Shown here: positions 1 through 5,791 of the stretch, piece after piece | Layout of the letters: each line of letters opens with the position of its first letter | Numbering within the stretch: position 1 is the first letter of the stretch | Assembly (NCBI GenBank): GCA_003453515.1 | Contig: DMLD01000085.1 | Coordinates: 1 to 5,998, forward strand | DNA from: Lachnospiraceae bacterium | Lineage (GTDB): Bacteria; Bacillota; Clostridia; Lachnospirales; Lachnospiraceae | DNA length: 5,998 nucleotides | Reading direction: 5' to 3' | Translations under genes and position numbers: made by a program | Notes under the pieces: generated by a model | What the model was told of the DNA's origin: nothing | What the model saw: the letters and a program-made list of their open reading frames with translations, nothing else | Databases searched by the model: none

Positions 1-2
1 CG

Positions 3-308
3 CCGGACGGGCAGGCACCAAGCGGAAATGCGGACGGATCGAAGGACTCGGGAAACGGTGCACCTGACGGGCAGGGTAGGATCGGTAAGGGTGAATCAAA
101 GACTTACAGCATCAGCAGTTCAACCGCCTTTTATCGCGAGGAGAACGGCTCTCAGACCGAGATAACATCGGCAGATGTACAGCCGGGCGATATGGTGAAG
201 GTGGTTTCGGATGGAGACAACGTAACAGCAGTGTACGTGCAGACAAAGAATATCGGGCGCGGGGGCAATGACTCCGCGTCCAAAAGAAGAAAAGGAAATG
301 CAAATTAA
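3..308 (+). CDS. C-terminal part of an unrecognised Gly/Asp-rich protein (5' end outside window)
   Basis: An open frame runs from the left edge to a TAA at 306-308, giving the last 101 residues. The first ~30 residues are a low-complexity Gly/Pro/Asp/Asn/Ser linker in which PDGQ occurs twice. The DNA around it, gacgggcagg, recurs 60 bases apart. Next comes a compact beta-rich stretch of about 50 residues (YSISSSTAFYREENG, then a DVQPGDMVKVVSDGDNVTAVYV section). It resembles the small OB/beta-barrel domains with a 'xxGDxVxVxxDGxxATxIxV' pattern seen in many secreted or envelope Firmicutes proteins. The tail is basic (SKRRKGNAN). The linker style suggests an extracytoplasmic protein, but no signal peptide can be seen because the start is missing. 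The stop codon lies just past the left arm of the terminator hairpin, so the end of the gene forms part of that structure. The frame is convincing; the function is unknown. Confidence 0.75.
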   Translation, partial: PDGQAPSGNADGSKDSGNGAPDGQGRIGKGESKTYSISSSTAFYREENGSQTEITSADVQPGDMVKVVSDGDNVTAVYVQTKNIGRGGNDSASKRRKGNAN

Positions 309-328
309 TACTTGCATTTCCTTTTCTT
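287..328. terminator. Bidirectional intrinsic terminator between the left-edge gene and mscL
   Basis: A perfect 17-bp inverted repeat has arms at 287-303 and 312-328 around an 8-nt loop (304-311). The left arm is A-rich and the right arm T-rich, so either strand gives a stem ending in a U-rich run (CCTTTTCTTT on +, CCTTTTCTTCTTTT on -). It lies between two convergent genes: it overlaps the last codons of the + strand gene and starts 8 bases after the mscL stop in the - direction. It should serve both. Confidence 0.85.
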
Positions 329-335
329 TAGCGTA

Positions 336-752
336 TCAGTCAAGAGTAGATGTGCAGTGAGGGCACTTCGTAGCCTTGATCGAGATCTGAGACTGGCAGT
401 AAGGACAGGTCTTCTCGGTAGGCTCCGAAGTCTCGTTCTTTTTGCCGCGGTTTCTGATGGTATTGATCCCCTTGACGATCAGGAAGATCACAAATGCCAT
501 GATGACGAAGTTTACTATCGCCATAAAAAAGCTTCCGTAGCGGATAGAAACTCTTCCGTCGAACAGGTCGAGTGAAAGTCCGCTGAAGTTCCCCTGAAGT
601 ACCAGACCGAGGATAGGTGAAAGTATATCCTCAACCAGTGAATTCACAATTGCCTGGAATGCAGCACCGATGATGACGCCGACTGCCAGATCCATCACGC
701 TTCCGCGCAGTGCAAACTCCTTAAATTCCGCTAAAAATCCTTTCTTTTCCAT
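336..752 (-). CDS. mscL: Large-conductance mechanosensitive channel MscL with C-terminal zinc ribbon
   Basis: This is a 138-residue MscL. It forms a homo-oligomeric membrane pore that opens under high membrane tension and releases solutes during hypo-osmotic shock. The N-terminal family signature is clear: amphipathic MEKKGFLAEFKEFALRGSV, then a Gly/Ala/Val-rich pore helix (about 20-48: DLAVGVIIGAAFQAIVNSLVEDILSP). The periplasmic loop is at about 50-72, followed by TM2 (about 73-98) and a basic RNRGKK stretch. The tail differs from the Escherichia coli form: CPYCQ at 116-120 and KCPHC at 129-133 form a CxxC-x10-CxxC zinc-ribbon-like knuckle where a helical bundle would be expected. The start at 752 is chosen because an AAAGGA site lies 9 bases upstream. 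Two in-frame upstream ATGs (770, 761) have no usable site. Transcribed alone from a good sigma-A promoter, divergent from the 942 gene. Confidence 0.95.
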   Translation of the reverse strand: MEKKGFLAEFKEFALRGSVMDLAVGVIIGAAFQAIVNSLVEDILSPILGLVLQGNFSGLSLDLFDGRVSIRYGSFFMAIVNFVIMAFVIFLIVKGINTIRNRGKKNETSEPTEKTCPYCQSQISIKATKCPHCTSTLD

Positions 753-761
753 AGTCTTCAT

Positions 762-767
762 TCCTTT
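762..767 (-). promoter_or_regulatory. Ribosome binding site that fixes the mscL start
   Basis: AAAGGA on the minus strand sits 9 bases before the ATG at 752. It directly abuts the ATG at 761 and lies within the frame started at 770, so only the 752 start is properly spaced. That start also gives the standard MscL N-terminus. Confidence 0.7.
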
Positions 768-782
768 CATTGTACTAAGTAT

Positions 783-832
783 TGCAAAGTACTTTTCTTT
801 GCAGTTTGTCTTGCGTGAGCCATATGACTCAC
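783..832 (-). promoter_or_regulatory. mscL 5' leader with two small hairpins
   Basis: The untranslated leader of mscL is about 80 nt if transcription starts near 834. It holds two inverted repeats. One is TGCAAAG/CTTTGCA (783-789 and 797-803, loop of 7), overlapping a 10-bp palindrome aaagtacttt at 786-795. The other is gtgag/ctcac (815-819 and 828-832) enclosing catatg. No known riboswitch class is recognised. The structures could simply stabilise the message. Confidence 0.4.
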
Positions 833-840
833 ACAATAGA

Positions 841-869
841 ATTTTACCATTTTTTTTGAAAAATGTAAA
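841..869 (-). promoter_or_regulatory. Sigma-A promoter of mscL
   Basis: On the minus strand, -35 TTTACA (864-869, 5/6 to consensus) is separated by exactly 17 bases from -10 TAAAAT (841-846, 5/6). The -10 is preceded by TGG, an extended -10. The spacer carries an A8 run. Transcription would start near 834 and read through mscL. Confidence 0.8.
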
Positions 870-887
870 GACTGTAAGCCGAAAAAC

Positions 888-916
888 TTGATAGTCAGAT
901 AAAAATATGGTATAAT
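888..916 (+). promoter_or_regulatory. Sigma-A promoter of the membrane protein gene at 942
   Basis: -35 TTGATA (888-893, 5/6) is followed by a 17-base spacer and a perfect -10 TATAAT (911-916), again with an extended TGG just before it. The start of transcription would be near 923, giving a leader of only about 20 nt. It is back-to-back with the mscL promoter, the two -35 boxes being 18 bases apart. Confidence 0.85.
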
Positions 917-925
917 CCTCATTGT

Positions 926-933
926 AAAGGAGG
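926..933 (+). promoter_or_regulatory. Strong ribosome binding site for the 942 gene
   Basis: AAAGGAGG is a near-perfect anti-16S match placed 8 bases before the ATG at 942. It supports that start and implies efficient translation. Confidence 0.85.
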
Positions 934-941
934 TTATTATT

Positions 942-1577
942 ATGGAAGATCAAATAGACGATATTCGTTTTAGAAACACGATGCTTATAACACCGTTACG
1001 CATGGTGTTGCTTTTTTCGGTAGTAATATCAGCATATGATGTAGGTCGTGCGATACTCTCGTTTATTGAGTTGGTAAGACAGCCTGATATGGATGTGCTG
1101 CTCATCACGCTTTGGCTTCTCACTGCTCCGCTTTCCTTCGCGGCGTGTGTGTGCCTTGTGTATGCCTGCAAGAGGATGATGGACGGCAGGTCGGCAGCCA
1201 TGCCGGTGACCGTGGGATTTGGGCTGATGGTGCTCTCGGGAGTGTCAAACCTGATTTCGCAGGCGAGCATACTCGCAGGGAACGGACTCAGCATCATGGT
1301 GCTTTGCGCGTTGGTGCTCATCTGTTATATCATATGCTTTTTGCAGTATCAGAGAATAGGAACAAGACCGCTCACAATATTTGCGGCGGTGATGGGAGTG
1401 CTCTGCGGTGGATATTACCTTATAAACGGGATAAAGCTGGTTATCGAGCAGCCCGATCAGCTGCTCGGATACCTGTTTACATCGTATCTCACAGCGTTTT
1501 TGGTGGCGGTAAGCACGCTGCTGTTTGTCATCGCAGTGGATTACGGCCCGGTGATAGAGGATGTCACTAAAGAGTGA
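942..1577 (+). CDS. Uncharacterised six-helix integral membrane protein
   Basis: This is a 211-residue hydrophobic protein that I do not recognise. After a short acidic N-terminus (MEDQIDDIRF) it has about six membrane segments, near residues 21-43, 52-75, 88-111, 116-135, 143-165 and 174-199. Connecting loops are short and the tail is acidic (PVIEDVTKE). The third helix region is Gly/Ser-rich (GFGLMVLSGVSNLISQ) and a Gly-Gly pair lies in the fifth. No catalytic motif, transporter signature or metal-binding cluster stands out. It has its own promoter and a strong ribosome binding site and faces away from mscL. It appears monocistronic, converging on ribH. The stop codon is inside a short hairpin. 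Being a real gene is well supported by promoter, ribosome binding site and membrane topology; function is unknown. Confidence 0.85.
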   Translation: MEDQIDDIRFRNTMLITPLRMVLLFSVVISAYDVGRAILSFIELVRQPDMDVLLITLWLLTAPLSFAACVCLVYACKRMMDGRSAAMPVTVGFGLMVLSGVSNLISQASILAGNGLSIMVLCALVLICYIICFLQYQRIGTRPLTIFAAVMGVLCGGYYLINGIKLVIEQPDQLLGYLFTSYLTAFLVAVSTLLFVIAVDYGPVIEDVTKE

Positions 1578-1585
1578 CATTCCTC
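1557..1585 (+). terminator. Hairpin overlapping the stop codon of the 942 gene (weak terminator candidate)
   Basis: Arms at 1561-1568 (atgtcact) and 1573-1580 (agtgacat) pair perfectly around an AAAG loop. They extend by gagg/cctc (1557-1560, 1582-1585) with one bulged T at 1581. A T8 run occurs at 1603-1610, 17 bases beyond the stem, which is too far for a canonical intrinsic terminator. The role as 3' end of the 942 transcript is therefore only plausible. Confidence 0.4.
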
Positions 1586-1610
1586 GGGGTGTAGTGTATA
1601 GATTTTTTTT

Positions 1611-1718
1611 AGGGAAACGCTGATTAAAGCGTTTCCCTGCACGAAAATCGTGCCACGATTTTCTGTGCATCCTGCCGAAGGCTCTAAGGATACACTGATT
1701 TCATCAGTGTATCCTTAG
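1611..1718. repeat. Structured repeat-like element made of successive inverted repeats, ending in the ribH stop codon
   Basis: This ~108-bp stretch is almost entirely inverted repeats. The first is agggaaacgc/gcgtttccct (1611-1620, 1629-1638). The second is gaaaatcgtg/cacgattttc (1643-1652, 1654-1663), extended by tgcac/gtgca with one bulge. A small gcc-gaa-ggc follows (1674-1682). The last is a perfect 16-bp stem at 1684-1699 and 1703-1718. The two outer ends resemble each other in inverted orientation: GGGAAACGCTGATT from the left and AGGATACACTGATG from the right agree at 10 of 14 positions. That is the look of a miniature, non-coding dispersed element. The right end contains the ribH stop codon (1715-1717). 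It may act as a shared 3' end for the convergent transcripts, although no stem is followed by a good U-run on the minus strand. The repeat-family identity is an inference. Confidence 0.5.
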
Positions 1719-2176
1719 AACTGCTTACTCAGTGAAACCATCTCGATAGCTGACATAGCGGCATCATAGCCCTTGTTGCCTGCCTTGGTTCCGGCACGCT
1801 CGATGGCCTGTTCGATATTATCCGTGGTAAGTACGCCGAACAGTGTGGGGACTCCTGTCTCCATTCCGACAGCAGCAACACCCTTGCTTACCTCGGCACA
1901 GACATAATCATAGTGTGAGGTTGATCCCTTGATCACCGCACCGAGACAGATGATGGCGTCGTACCTTCCGGACGATGCCATTTTTTTGGCGATGACCGGT
2001 ATCTCAAATGATCCCGGGACCCATGCGAGCTCGATATCATCCTCGTTTACGCCGTGACGAACAAGAGCATCCTCGGCTCCACTTACCAGCTTGCTTACGA
2101 TAAATTCGTTGAATCTGGCAGCGACCATACCGATCTTCATTCCGTTTCCAATAAGCTTTCCTTCAATAATTTTCAT
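1715..2176 (-). CDS. ribH: 6,7-dimethyl-8-ribityllumazine synthase (riboflavin synthase beta subunit)
   Basis: RibH is a 153-residue cytosolic enzyme that condenses 5-amino-6-ribitylaminouracil with 3,4-dihydroxy-2-butanone 4-phosphate to give lumazine. It typically assembles as a pentamer or 60-meric shell. Diagnostic motifs are all present: ARFNEFI with the ring-stacking Phe22, VPGSFEIP (53-60), and [14 protein letters not shown] (79-92) with the catalytic His88. Then comes [23 protein letters not shown] (114-136) with the phosphate-binding Arg127. Length and residue numbering match the Bacillus subtilis enzyme. The start at 2176 is preceded by GGAGG with a 6-base gap. It is the last gene of the operon, 72 bases after ribBA, the widest gap between operon members. 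Its stop codon lies in the right arm of a 16-bp hairpin. Confidence 0.97.
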   Translation of the reverse strand: MKIIEGKLIGNGMKIGMVAARFNEFIVSKLVSGAEDALVRHGVNEDDIELAWVPGSFEIPVIAKKMASSGRYDAIICLGAVIKGSTSHYDYVCAEVSKGVAAVGMETGVPTLFGVLTTDNIEQAIERAGTKAGNKGYDAAMSAIEMVSLSKQF

Positions 2177-2248
2177 CGTATACCTCCGATCAATATTAAT
2201 ATATTTTGAAAAATATTAAATACTTCAGTATTTCGCAGATCATCATGA
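2177..2248 (-). other. AT-rich ribBA-ribH intercistronic gap
   Basis: These 72 bases are much more AT-rich than the flanking genes. On the minus strand they contain AAATAC-tgaa-GTATTT (2218-2233), directly followed by an AT-rich run, then an AT-only imperfect inverted repeat at 2201-2216. The ribH ribosome binding site GGAGG comes next. No consensus promoter is convincing. The gap may allow partial termination, RNA processing or separate translation of ribH. Confidence 0.35.
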
Positions 2249-3463
2249 TCATTTATAGCTTGTCATGTGAGCCATTTTTTCCTGTTTAGTTTTTAGATAT
2301 TTGTAATCCTCGGGGTGCGGCTCGATCTGTATGGGAACACGTTCCTCAATCGTGATCCCGTAGCCTGACAATCCCGCTATCTTGGTCGGATTGTTGGTCA
2401 TAAGTCTGAGTCTTTTGACCCCGAGATGATGAAGGATCTGCGCTCCGATACCGTATTCTCTGAGATCCGGCGGAAAGCCCAGCTTTATGTTGGCCTCCAC
2501 CGTGTCATAGCCATCCTCCTGAAGCGCGTAAGCCTTAAGCTTGTTCAAAAGCCCGATACCGCGCCCCTCCTGTCTCATGTAGAGAAGCACGCCGCGTCCT
2601 TCATCTGCTATCATTTTTAATGCGCTGTCAAGCTGTTCGCCGCAGTCGCACCTTTTTGAACCGAACACATCGCCCGTAAGACATTCCGAGTGGACTCTGC
2701 AAAGTACGGGCTCGCCGTCAGCCACGTCTCCCATGGTCAGGGCGACATGATGCTCGCCGTTGGTGATATTTTTATAGCCATATATAGTGAAATCCCCATA
2801 CTTTGTGGGGAGCTTGGCTACTGCCTCGCGGGATACCAGCGTTTCACTTTCAAGTCTCTTGCGTATCAGTTCCTCAATGGTTATGACTTTTATCCCGTGC
2901 TCCGATGCAAAATCATACAGCTCGGGTGTGCGCATCATCGTGCCGTCCTCACGCATTATCTCACAGCACAGCCCGCACGGTTTGAGCCCTGCAAGCCGCA
3001 TAAGATCGACGGTCGCCTCTGTGTGTCCAGCACGCTTCAGCACACCGCCCTCACGCGCTTCGAGGGGAAACATATGACCCGGACGCCGAAAATGCTCAGG
3101 CTTTGCGTCATCCTCCACGCACTTCATCGCTGTGAGGGAGCGTTCGACAGCAGAGATACCGGTGGTTGTGTCTATGTGGTCGATAGATACGGTAAATGCG
3201 GTCGAGTGGTTGTCAGTGTTGTTGTCGACCATCTGCTCCAGCCCAAGCTTTACCGTCATATCGTGGCTCATTGGCATGCATATAAGTCCCTTGGCATCAC
3301 TCGCCATCAGGTTTACATTCTCCGTGGTTGCGTGCTCCGCAGCACAGATGAGATCGCCCTCGTTCTCGCGATCCGGATCATCAATGACCAGGATCACCCT
3401 GCCGGCGCGCAATTCATCAAGTGCTTCGTCTATAGAGGCAAGAGGCGGATTATTGCTATTCAT
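2249..3463 (-). CDS. ribBA: Bifunctional 3,4-dihydroxy-2-butanone-4-phosphate synthase / GTP cyclohydrolase II
   Basis: This 404-residue fusion supplies both starting branches of riboflavin synthesis. The N-terminal DHBP synthase domain (about 1-203) turns ribulose 5-phosphate into DHBP plus formate. It shows [10 protein letters not shown] (28-37, metal and substrate acids), TTGIS (100-104) and [24 protein letters not shown] (127-150). The C-terminal GTP cyclohydrolase II domain (about 210-400) opens GTP. It shows [18 protein letters not shown], with Zn ligands Cys261, Cys272 and Cys274, then [16 protein letters not shown] and the conserved [12 protein letters not shown] and [11 protein letters not shown]. 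The start at 3463 is set by GGAGGA 7 bases upstream and gives the usual N-terminus. The frame stays open to 3592, but that extension lies within ribE. The gap after ribE is 28 bases, so the genes are co-transcribed. Both domains look complete. Confidence 0.97.
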   Translation of the reverse strand: MNSNNPPLASIDEALDELRAGRVILVIDDPDRENEGDLICAAEHATTENVNLMASDAKGLICMPMSHDMTVKLGLEQMVDNNTDNHSTAFTVSIDHIDTTTGISAVERSLTAMKCVEDDAKPEHFRRPGHMFPLEAREGGVLKRAGHTEATVDLMRLAGLKPCGLCCEIMREDGTMMRTPELYDFASEHGIKVITIEELIRKRLESETLVSREAVAKLPTKYGDFTIYGYKNITNGEHHVALTMGDVADGEPVLCRVHSECLTGDVFGSKRCDCGEQLDSALKMIADEGRGVLLYMRQEGRGIGLLNKLKAYALQEDGYDTVEANIKLGFPPDLREYGIGAQILHHLGVKRLRLMTNNPTKIAGLSGYGITIEERVPIQIEPHPEDYKYLKTKQEKMAHMTSYK

Positions 3464-3491
3464 TATGTATTCCTCCGATGTTTTTTGTAAA

Positions 3492-4190
3492 TCAGAAACC
3501 GTTTTTCTCCAAAAATGCCCTCGCCACCTCGTAGTCTCCGGAGAGTGTACCGGCGTTATCAGCGGTTGGCTGACCGGAGAGTGTGGCGGCACTATCAGCG
3601 GTTGACTTACCGATGATCAGGCTTTCAACATATTTTCCTATAATATCTGTCTCCAGATTTACGATATCCCCCACTGCTTTATCCTTTAAGGTTGTGTTTG
3701 ATATCGTGTGAGGTATGATGGAGATACTAAAAGTATCACTATCTACATTTGCTACTGTCAGGCTTATCCCATCCACGGCGATGGAACCCTTGGGAACTAT
3801 ATAGCGCATCAGCTCTTTGGCTGATATGCGGAAAACAACAGCCATCTCTTCATTTTTAACGGAAACGATACGTCCTATCCCGTCTACATGTCCGGCAACT
3901 ATATGACCGCCGAATCTGCCGCCCATGGGCATAGCTCTCTCGAGGTTCACCAAATGACCGCTTCCGAGCCCTGACAGGGAGCTCCTTCTGATCGTCTCCT
4001 CCATCACATCGGCTTCGAAGCTGTCGCGGCTGACATTTGTCGCGGTCAGGCATACTCCGTTTACGGCTATACTGTCACCGATGTGGATATCGTCAAGTAC
4101 AGCAGCGCATTTTATCTTGATATGTGCAGAGGTCGATCCGCGGTGTATGCGGTCAACCACGCCTATCTCTTCTATCAGTCCGGTAAACAT
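3492..4190 (-). CDS. ribE: Riboflavin synthase (alpha subunit)
   Basis: Riboflavin synthase of 232 residues, the homotrimeric cytosolic enzyme that dismutates two lumazines into riboflavin and the pyrimidine precursor. The two internally homologous barrel domains are seen: MFTGLIEE start, [12 protein letters not shown] (38-49) with the conserved Cys47, and [11 protein letters not shown] (94-104). The second copy has [13 protein letters not shown] (134-146) and a PHTISNTTL motif. The C-terminus ends in the usual short helix FLEKNGF. Between the second barrel and that helix lies an extra low-complexity linker holding two 12-residue units (195-206 and 207-218, [12 protein letters not shown] and [12 protein letters not shown]). 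These are encoded by a 36-bp tandem duplication. The protein is thus about 15 residues longer than typical (roughly 210-220). GAGGA lies 8 bases before the ATG. Confidence 0.96.
   Translation of the reverse strand: MFTGLIEEIGVVDRIHRGSTSAHIKIKCAAVLDDIHIGDSIAVNGVCLTATNVSRDSFEADVMEETIRRSSLSGLGSGHLVNLERAMPMGGRFGGHIVAGHVDGIGRIVSVKNEEMAVVFRISAKELMRYIVPKGSIAVDGISLTVANVDSDTFSISIIPHTISNTTLKDKAVGDIVNLETDIIGKYVESLIIGKSTADSAATLSGQPTADNAGTLSGDYEVARAFLEKNGF
3538..3609 (-). repeat. 36-bp tandem duplication inside ribE
   Basis: Two adjacent 36-bp units, 3538-3573 and 3574-3609, are identical at 30 of 36 positions. The period is in frame, so each unit adds 12 residues (TAD[SN]A[AG]TLSG core) to the linker before the C-terminal helix of riboflavin synthase. 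The divergence between units shows the duplication is not brand new. Confidence 0.85.
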
Positions 4191-4238
4191 AGCTTGCTTC
4201 CTCGTTATGTATTTGTTCGAAGCTCTTATGCCGTCGTA

Positions 4239-4496
4239 TCAGCGTGACAGCTTGAGCTTTGACATAGGTACGACATAGGTCGGCTTTTCAAGATCCATTG
4301 CCGTAAATATCTCATCAAGGACCTGAGCGCACTCAGCCTCCTTGTCACTGGCAAATAGGGTATAGTGTTGGGCTTCCGTGGATACTATCACTTTAAAAGT
4401 AGACTTTGCTCCGTTTCCTGCAGCCCGCTTAACAGATATCCTGCGGGCTCTGTCGGTGTTTATAAGATTGTTTTCATAGGGTATTTTGATCCACAT
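4239..4496 (-). CDS. Uncharacterised 85-residue protein in the riboflavin operon
   Basis: A small soluble protein lies between ribD and ribE, with gaps of 48 bases on each side. It begins MWIKIPYENNLINTDRARRISV, continues with a probable beta-strand section (STFKVIVSTEAQHYTLFA), then an acidic helix (DKEAECAQVLDEIFTAM), and ends in a basic tail (SKLKLSR). This order (MWI.. start, LIN.D, beta hairpins, then a '.A..VLDEI' helix) recalls a widespread family of small Firmicutes proteins of unknown function. I infer a similar alpha-beta fold, but the assignment is by eye. It has a good GAGGAG site 7 bases before the ATG and no membrane segment, signal peptide or cysteine cluster apart from one Cys. 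Its position implies co-expression with the riboflavin enzymes; no enzymatic role is evident. Confidence 0.8.
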   Translation of the reverse strand: MWIKIPYENNLINTDRARRISVKRAAGNGAKSTFKVIVSTEAQHYTLFASDKEAECAQVLDEIFTAMDLEKPTYVVPMSKLKLSR

Positions 4497-4544
4497 ATCA
4501 TTTCTCCTCTAATACTGTGATGTAAAGCCTACCTTGATAGTTTA

Positions 4545-5756
4545 TCATACATTCAGAGAAAAATCAACAAAAGCTGTAACCGGCTTTCCGGTTATAAGGA
4601 TGTCGTTTCCAAGCTGTATGACCTCGACTTCGGTAAGGGAGAAGCCCTCGCCGGTGGTACCGTTTGCTTCGATATGAGCGGCATCGCCCGTAATGGGGCT
4701 GTTTGGCATGGCAGTAGGAGAAATACCGCGGCCGATAAGCTTAGGTGATATATACGCATATACGCGATTGATAAAGCTGTTGATCCCCAATAATGAGCCG
4801 TGTATGCCGGCGCCGCCCTCCACGAGTACGCTGTCTATTTTTTCGTCACCGATTTTTTTGAGCAGACTCTCCATGCGTACATGTCCGTAATTGTCGGCAG
4901 GAAGCTGCCATATAGTCACACCCGCATCGGTAAGGCCTCTTATTTTTTCCTCCCGGCTTGGCTTGTCGGTGTCAGCCGAGCCTGTCTCCGTCAGACATGC
5001 CACTACGGTAGGTATATCTCGTGCGCTCTTGACCAGTCTTGATCCCATAGGGATCTGCAGGTGCGAATCGACTACAATTCGAATAGGGTCATAGTTGAAG
5101 TCGGAGCCATCCGGCTCTCCCCGATAGTTTAGCATCGGGTCATCAGCCAAAACAGTGCCTATACCGACCATGATCGAGCTGTAGCGCTTGCGAAGCTCAT
5201 GTACATGGGAGCGGGCTTCATCTCCGGTGATTTGAAGAGGCTTGCCTGCATCTGCAGCTATCCTGCCGTCAAGCGTCATAGCGTACTTCATTGCCACAAA
5301 AGGATAGCCTGATGTTATATATCTGAAGAAAATATCATTTATAGCGTCACATTCATCCTTGAGAACATGCGTTATGACCTCAATCCCTGCCTCTCGAAGC
5401 TGACTGATACCTTTTCCCGCCACCAAAGGATTGGGGTCATCCGATCCGATGTAGACCCTTTTTATGCCACGCTCGATGATGATCTCCGTGCAGGGAGGAG
5501 TTTTTCCGTGGTGACAGCACGGCTCCAGAGTTACATACATGCTTGCGCCGGTCAAATCAGCATCACATGAGAGCAGGGCGTTTCTCTCAGCGTGATATCC
5601 ACCGTAGTGATCGTGCCAGCCCTCAGCCACTACAGATGAGTTCAGCACGACAACGCAACCTACAAGCGGATTCGGAGAAACCCTGCCTATGCCTCTCCCG
5701 GCGAGCTCGATCGCTCTTCTCATATAAATAATATCATCATCGGTCAGTTTGCTCAT
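4545..5756 (-). CDS. ribD: Bifunctional diaminohydroxyphosphoribosylaminopyrimidine deaminase / 5-amino-6-(5-phosphoribosylamino)uracil reductase
   Basis: RibD, 403 residues, carries out steps 2 and 3 of the pathway after GTP cyclohydrolase II: deamination of the pyrimidine, then NADPH-dependent reduction of the ribosyl side chain. The deaminase domain (about 1-147) has SPNPLVGCVV, HAE at 55-57 and PCCHHGKTPPC at 79-89, giving His55, Cys80 and Cys89 as Zn ligands with Glu57 as proton shuttle. It ends near SDDPNPLVAGKGI. The reductase domain (about 150-403) starts PFVAMKYAMTLDGRIA. It then has ITGDEARSHVHELR, GIGTVLADDPMLNYR and LVEGGAGIHGSLL (311-323). The start at 5756 gives the canonical N-terminus and is preceded by AAAGGGA. 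An in-frame ATG at 5846 would run through the hairpin at 5812-5837 and adds residues unlike RibD. It is the first gene of the operon. Confidence 0.97.
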   Translation of the reverse strand: MSKLTDDDIIYMRRAIELAGRGIGRVSPNPLVGCVVVLNSSVVAEGWHDHYGGYHAERNALLSCDADLTGASMYVTLEPCCHHGKTPPCTEIIIERGIKRVYIGSDDPNPLVAGKGISQLREAGIEVITHVLKDECDAINDIFFRYITSGYPFVAMKYAMTLDGRIAADAGKPLQITGDEARSHVHELRKRYSSIMVGIGTVLADDPMLNYRGEPDGSDFNYDPIRIVVDSHLQIPMGSRLVKSARDIPTVVACLTETGSADTDKPSREEKIRGLTDAGVTIWQLPADNYGHVRMESLLKKIGDEKIDSVLVEGGAGIHGSLLGINSFINRVYAYISPKLIGRGISPTAMPNSPITGDAAHIEANGTTGEGFSLTEVEVIQLGNDILITGKPVTAFVDFSLNV

Positions 5757-5766
5757 CTTTAGAATG

Positions 5767-5773
5767 TCCCTTT
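5767..5773 (-). promoter_or_regulatory. Ribosome binding site deciding the ribD start
   Basis: AAAGGGA on the minus strand lies 10 bases before the ATG at 5756. It is a moderate match at slightly long spacing. Together with the RibD family N-terminus it favours 5756 over the upstream in-frame ATG at 5846. Confidence 0.6.
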
Positions 5774-5777
5774 CGTT

Positions 5778-5791
5778 TGTTGATATCAACA
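5778..5791. promoter_or_regulatory. 14-bp perfect palindrome upstream of ribD (operator candidate)
   Basis: TGTTGATATCAACA is its own reverse complement and sits 5 bases upstream of the ribD ribosome binding site. A dimeric repressor could use such a site; a short RNA hairpin would have too small a loop unless the centre opened. The adjacent bases on the upstream side match the right end of the element near ribH. Regulatory function is inferred only. Confidence 0.4.

Noticed and set aside
112..317. Two short - strand open frames opposite the left-edge gene
   Set aside because: They run through the terminator hairpin and lie antisense to a well-behaved coding frame; no ribosome binding site or family resemblance.
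312..575. 87-codon + strand frame opposite mscL
   Set aside because: It is a shadow of mscL and begins inside the terminator.
753..953. N-terminal extension of mscL to 953
   Set aside because: It covers both divergent promoters, and the added residues are not part of the MscL family. The AAAGGA-spaced start at 752 gives the normal N-terminus.
2690..3490. 266-codon open frame on the + strand
   Set aside because: It lies opposite ribBA and its neighbour; ribBA has full conserved motifs and a ribosome binding site, while this frame has a composition typical of antisense reading and no recognisable protein.
3464..3592. N-terminal extension of ribBA from an ATG at 3592
   Set aside because: It overlaps the ribE 3' end, including the duplicated linker, and bypasses a good GGAGGA site. 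The added residues do not resemble DHBP synthase.
4258..4281. Short direct repeat gacataggt occurring twice, 11 bases apart
   Set aside because: It falls in the coding end of the 85-codon gene, is very short, and is best explained as chance or local slippage without function.
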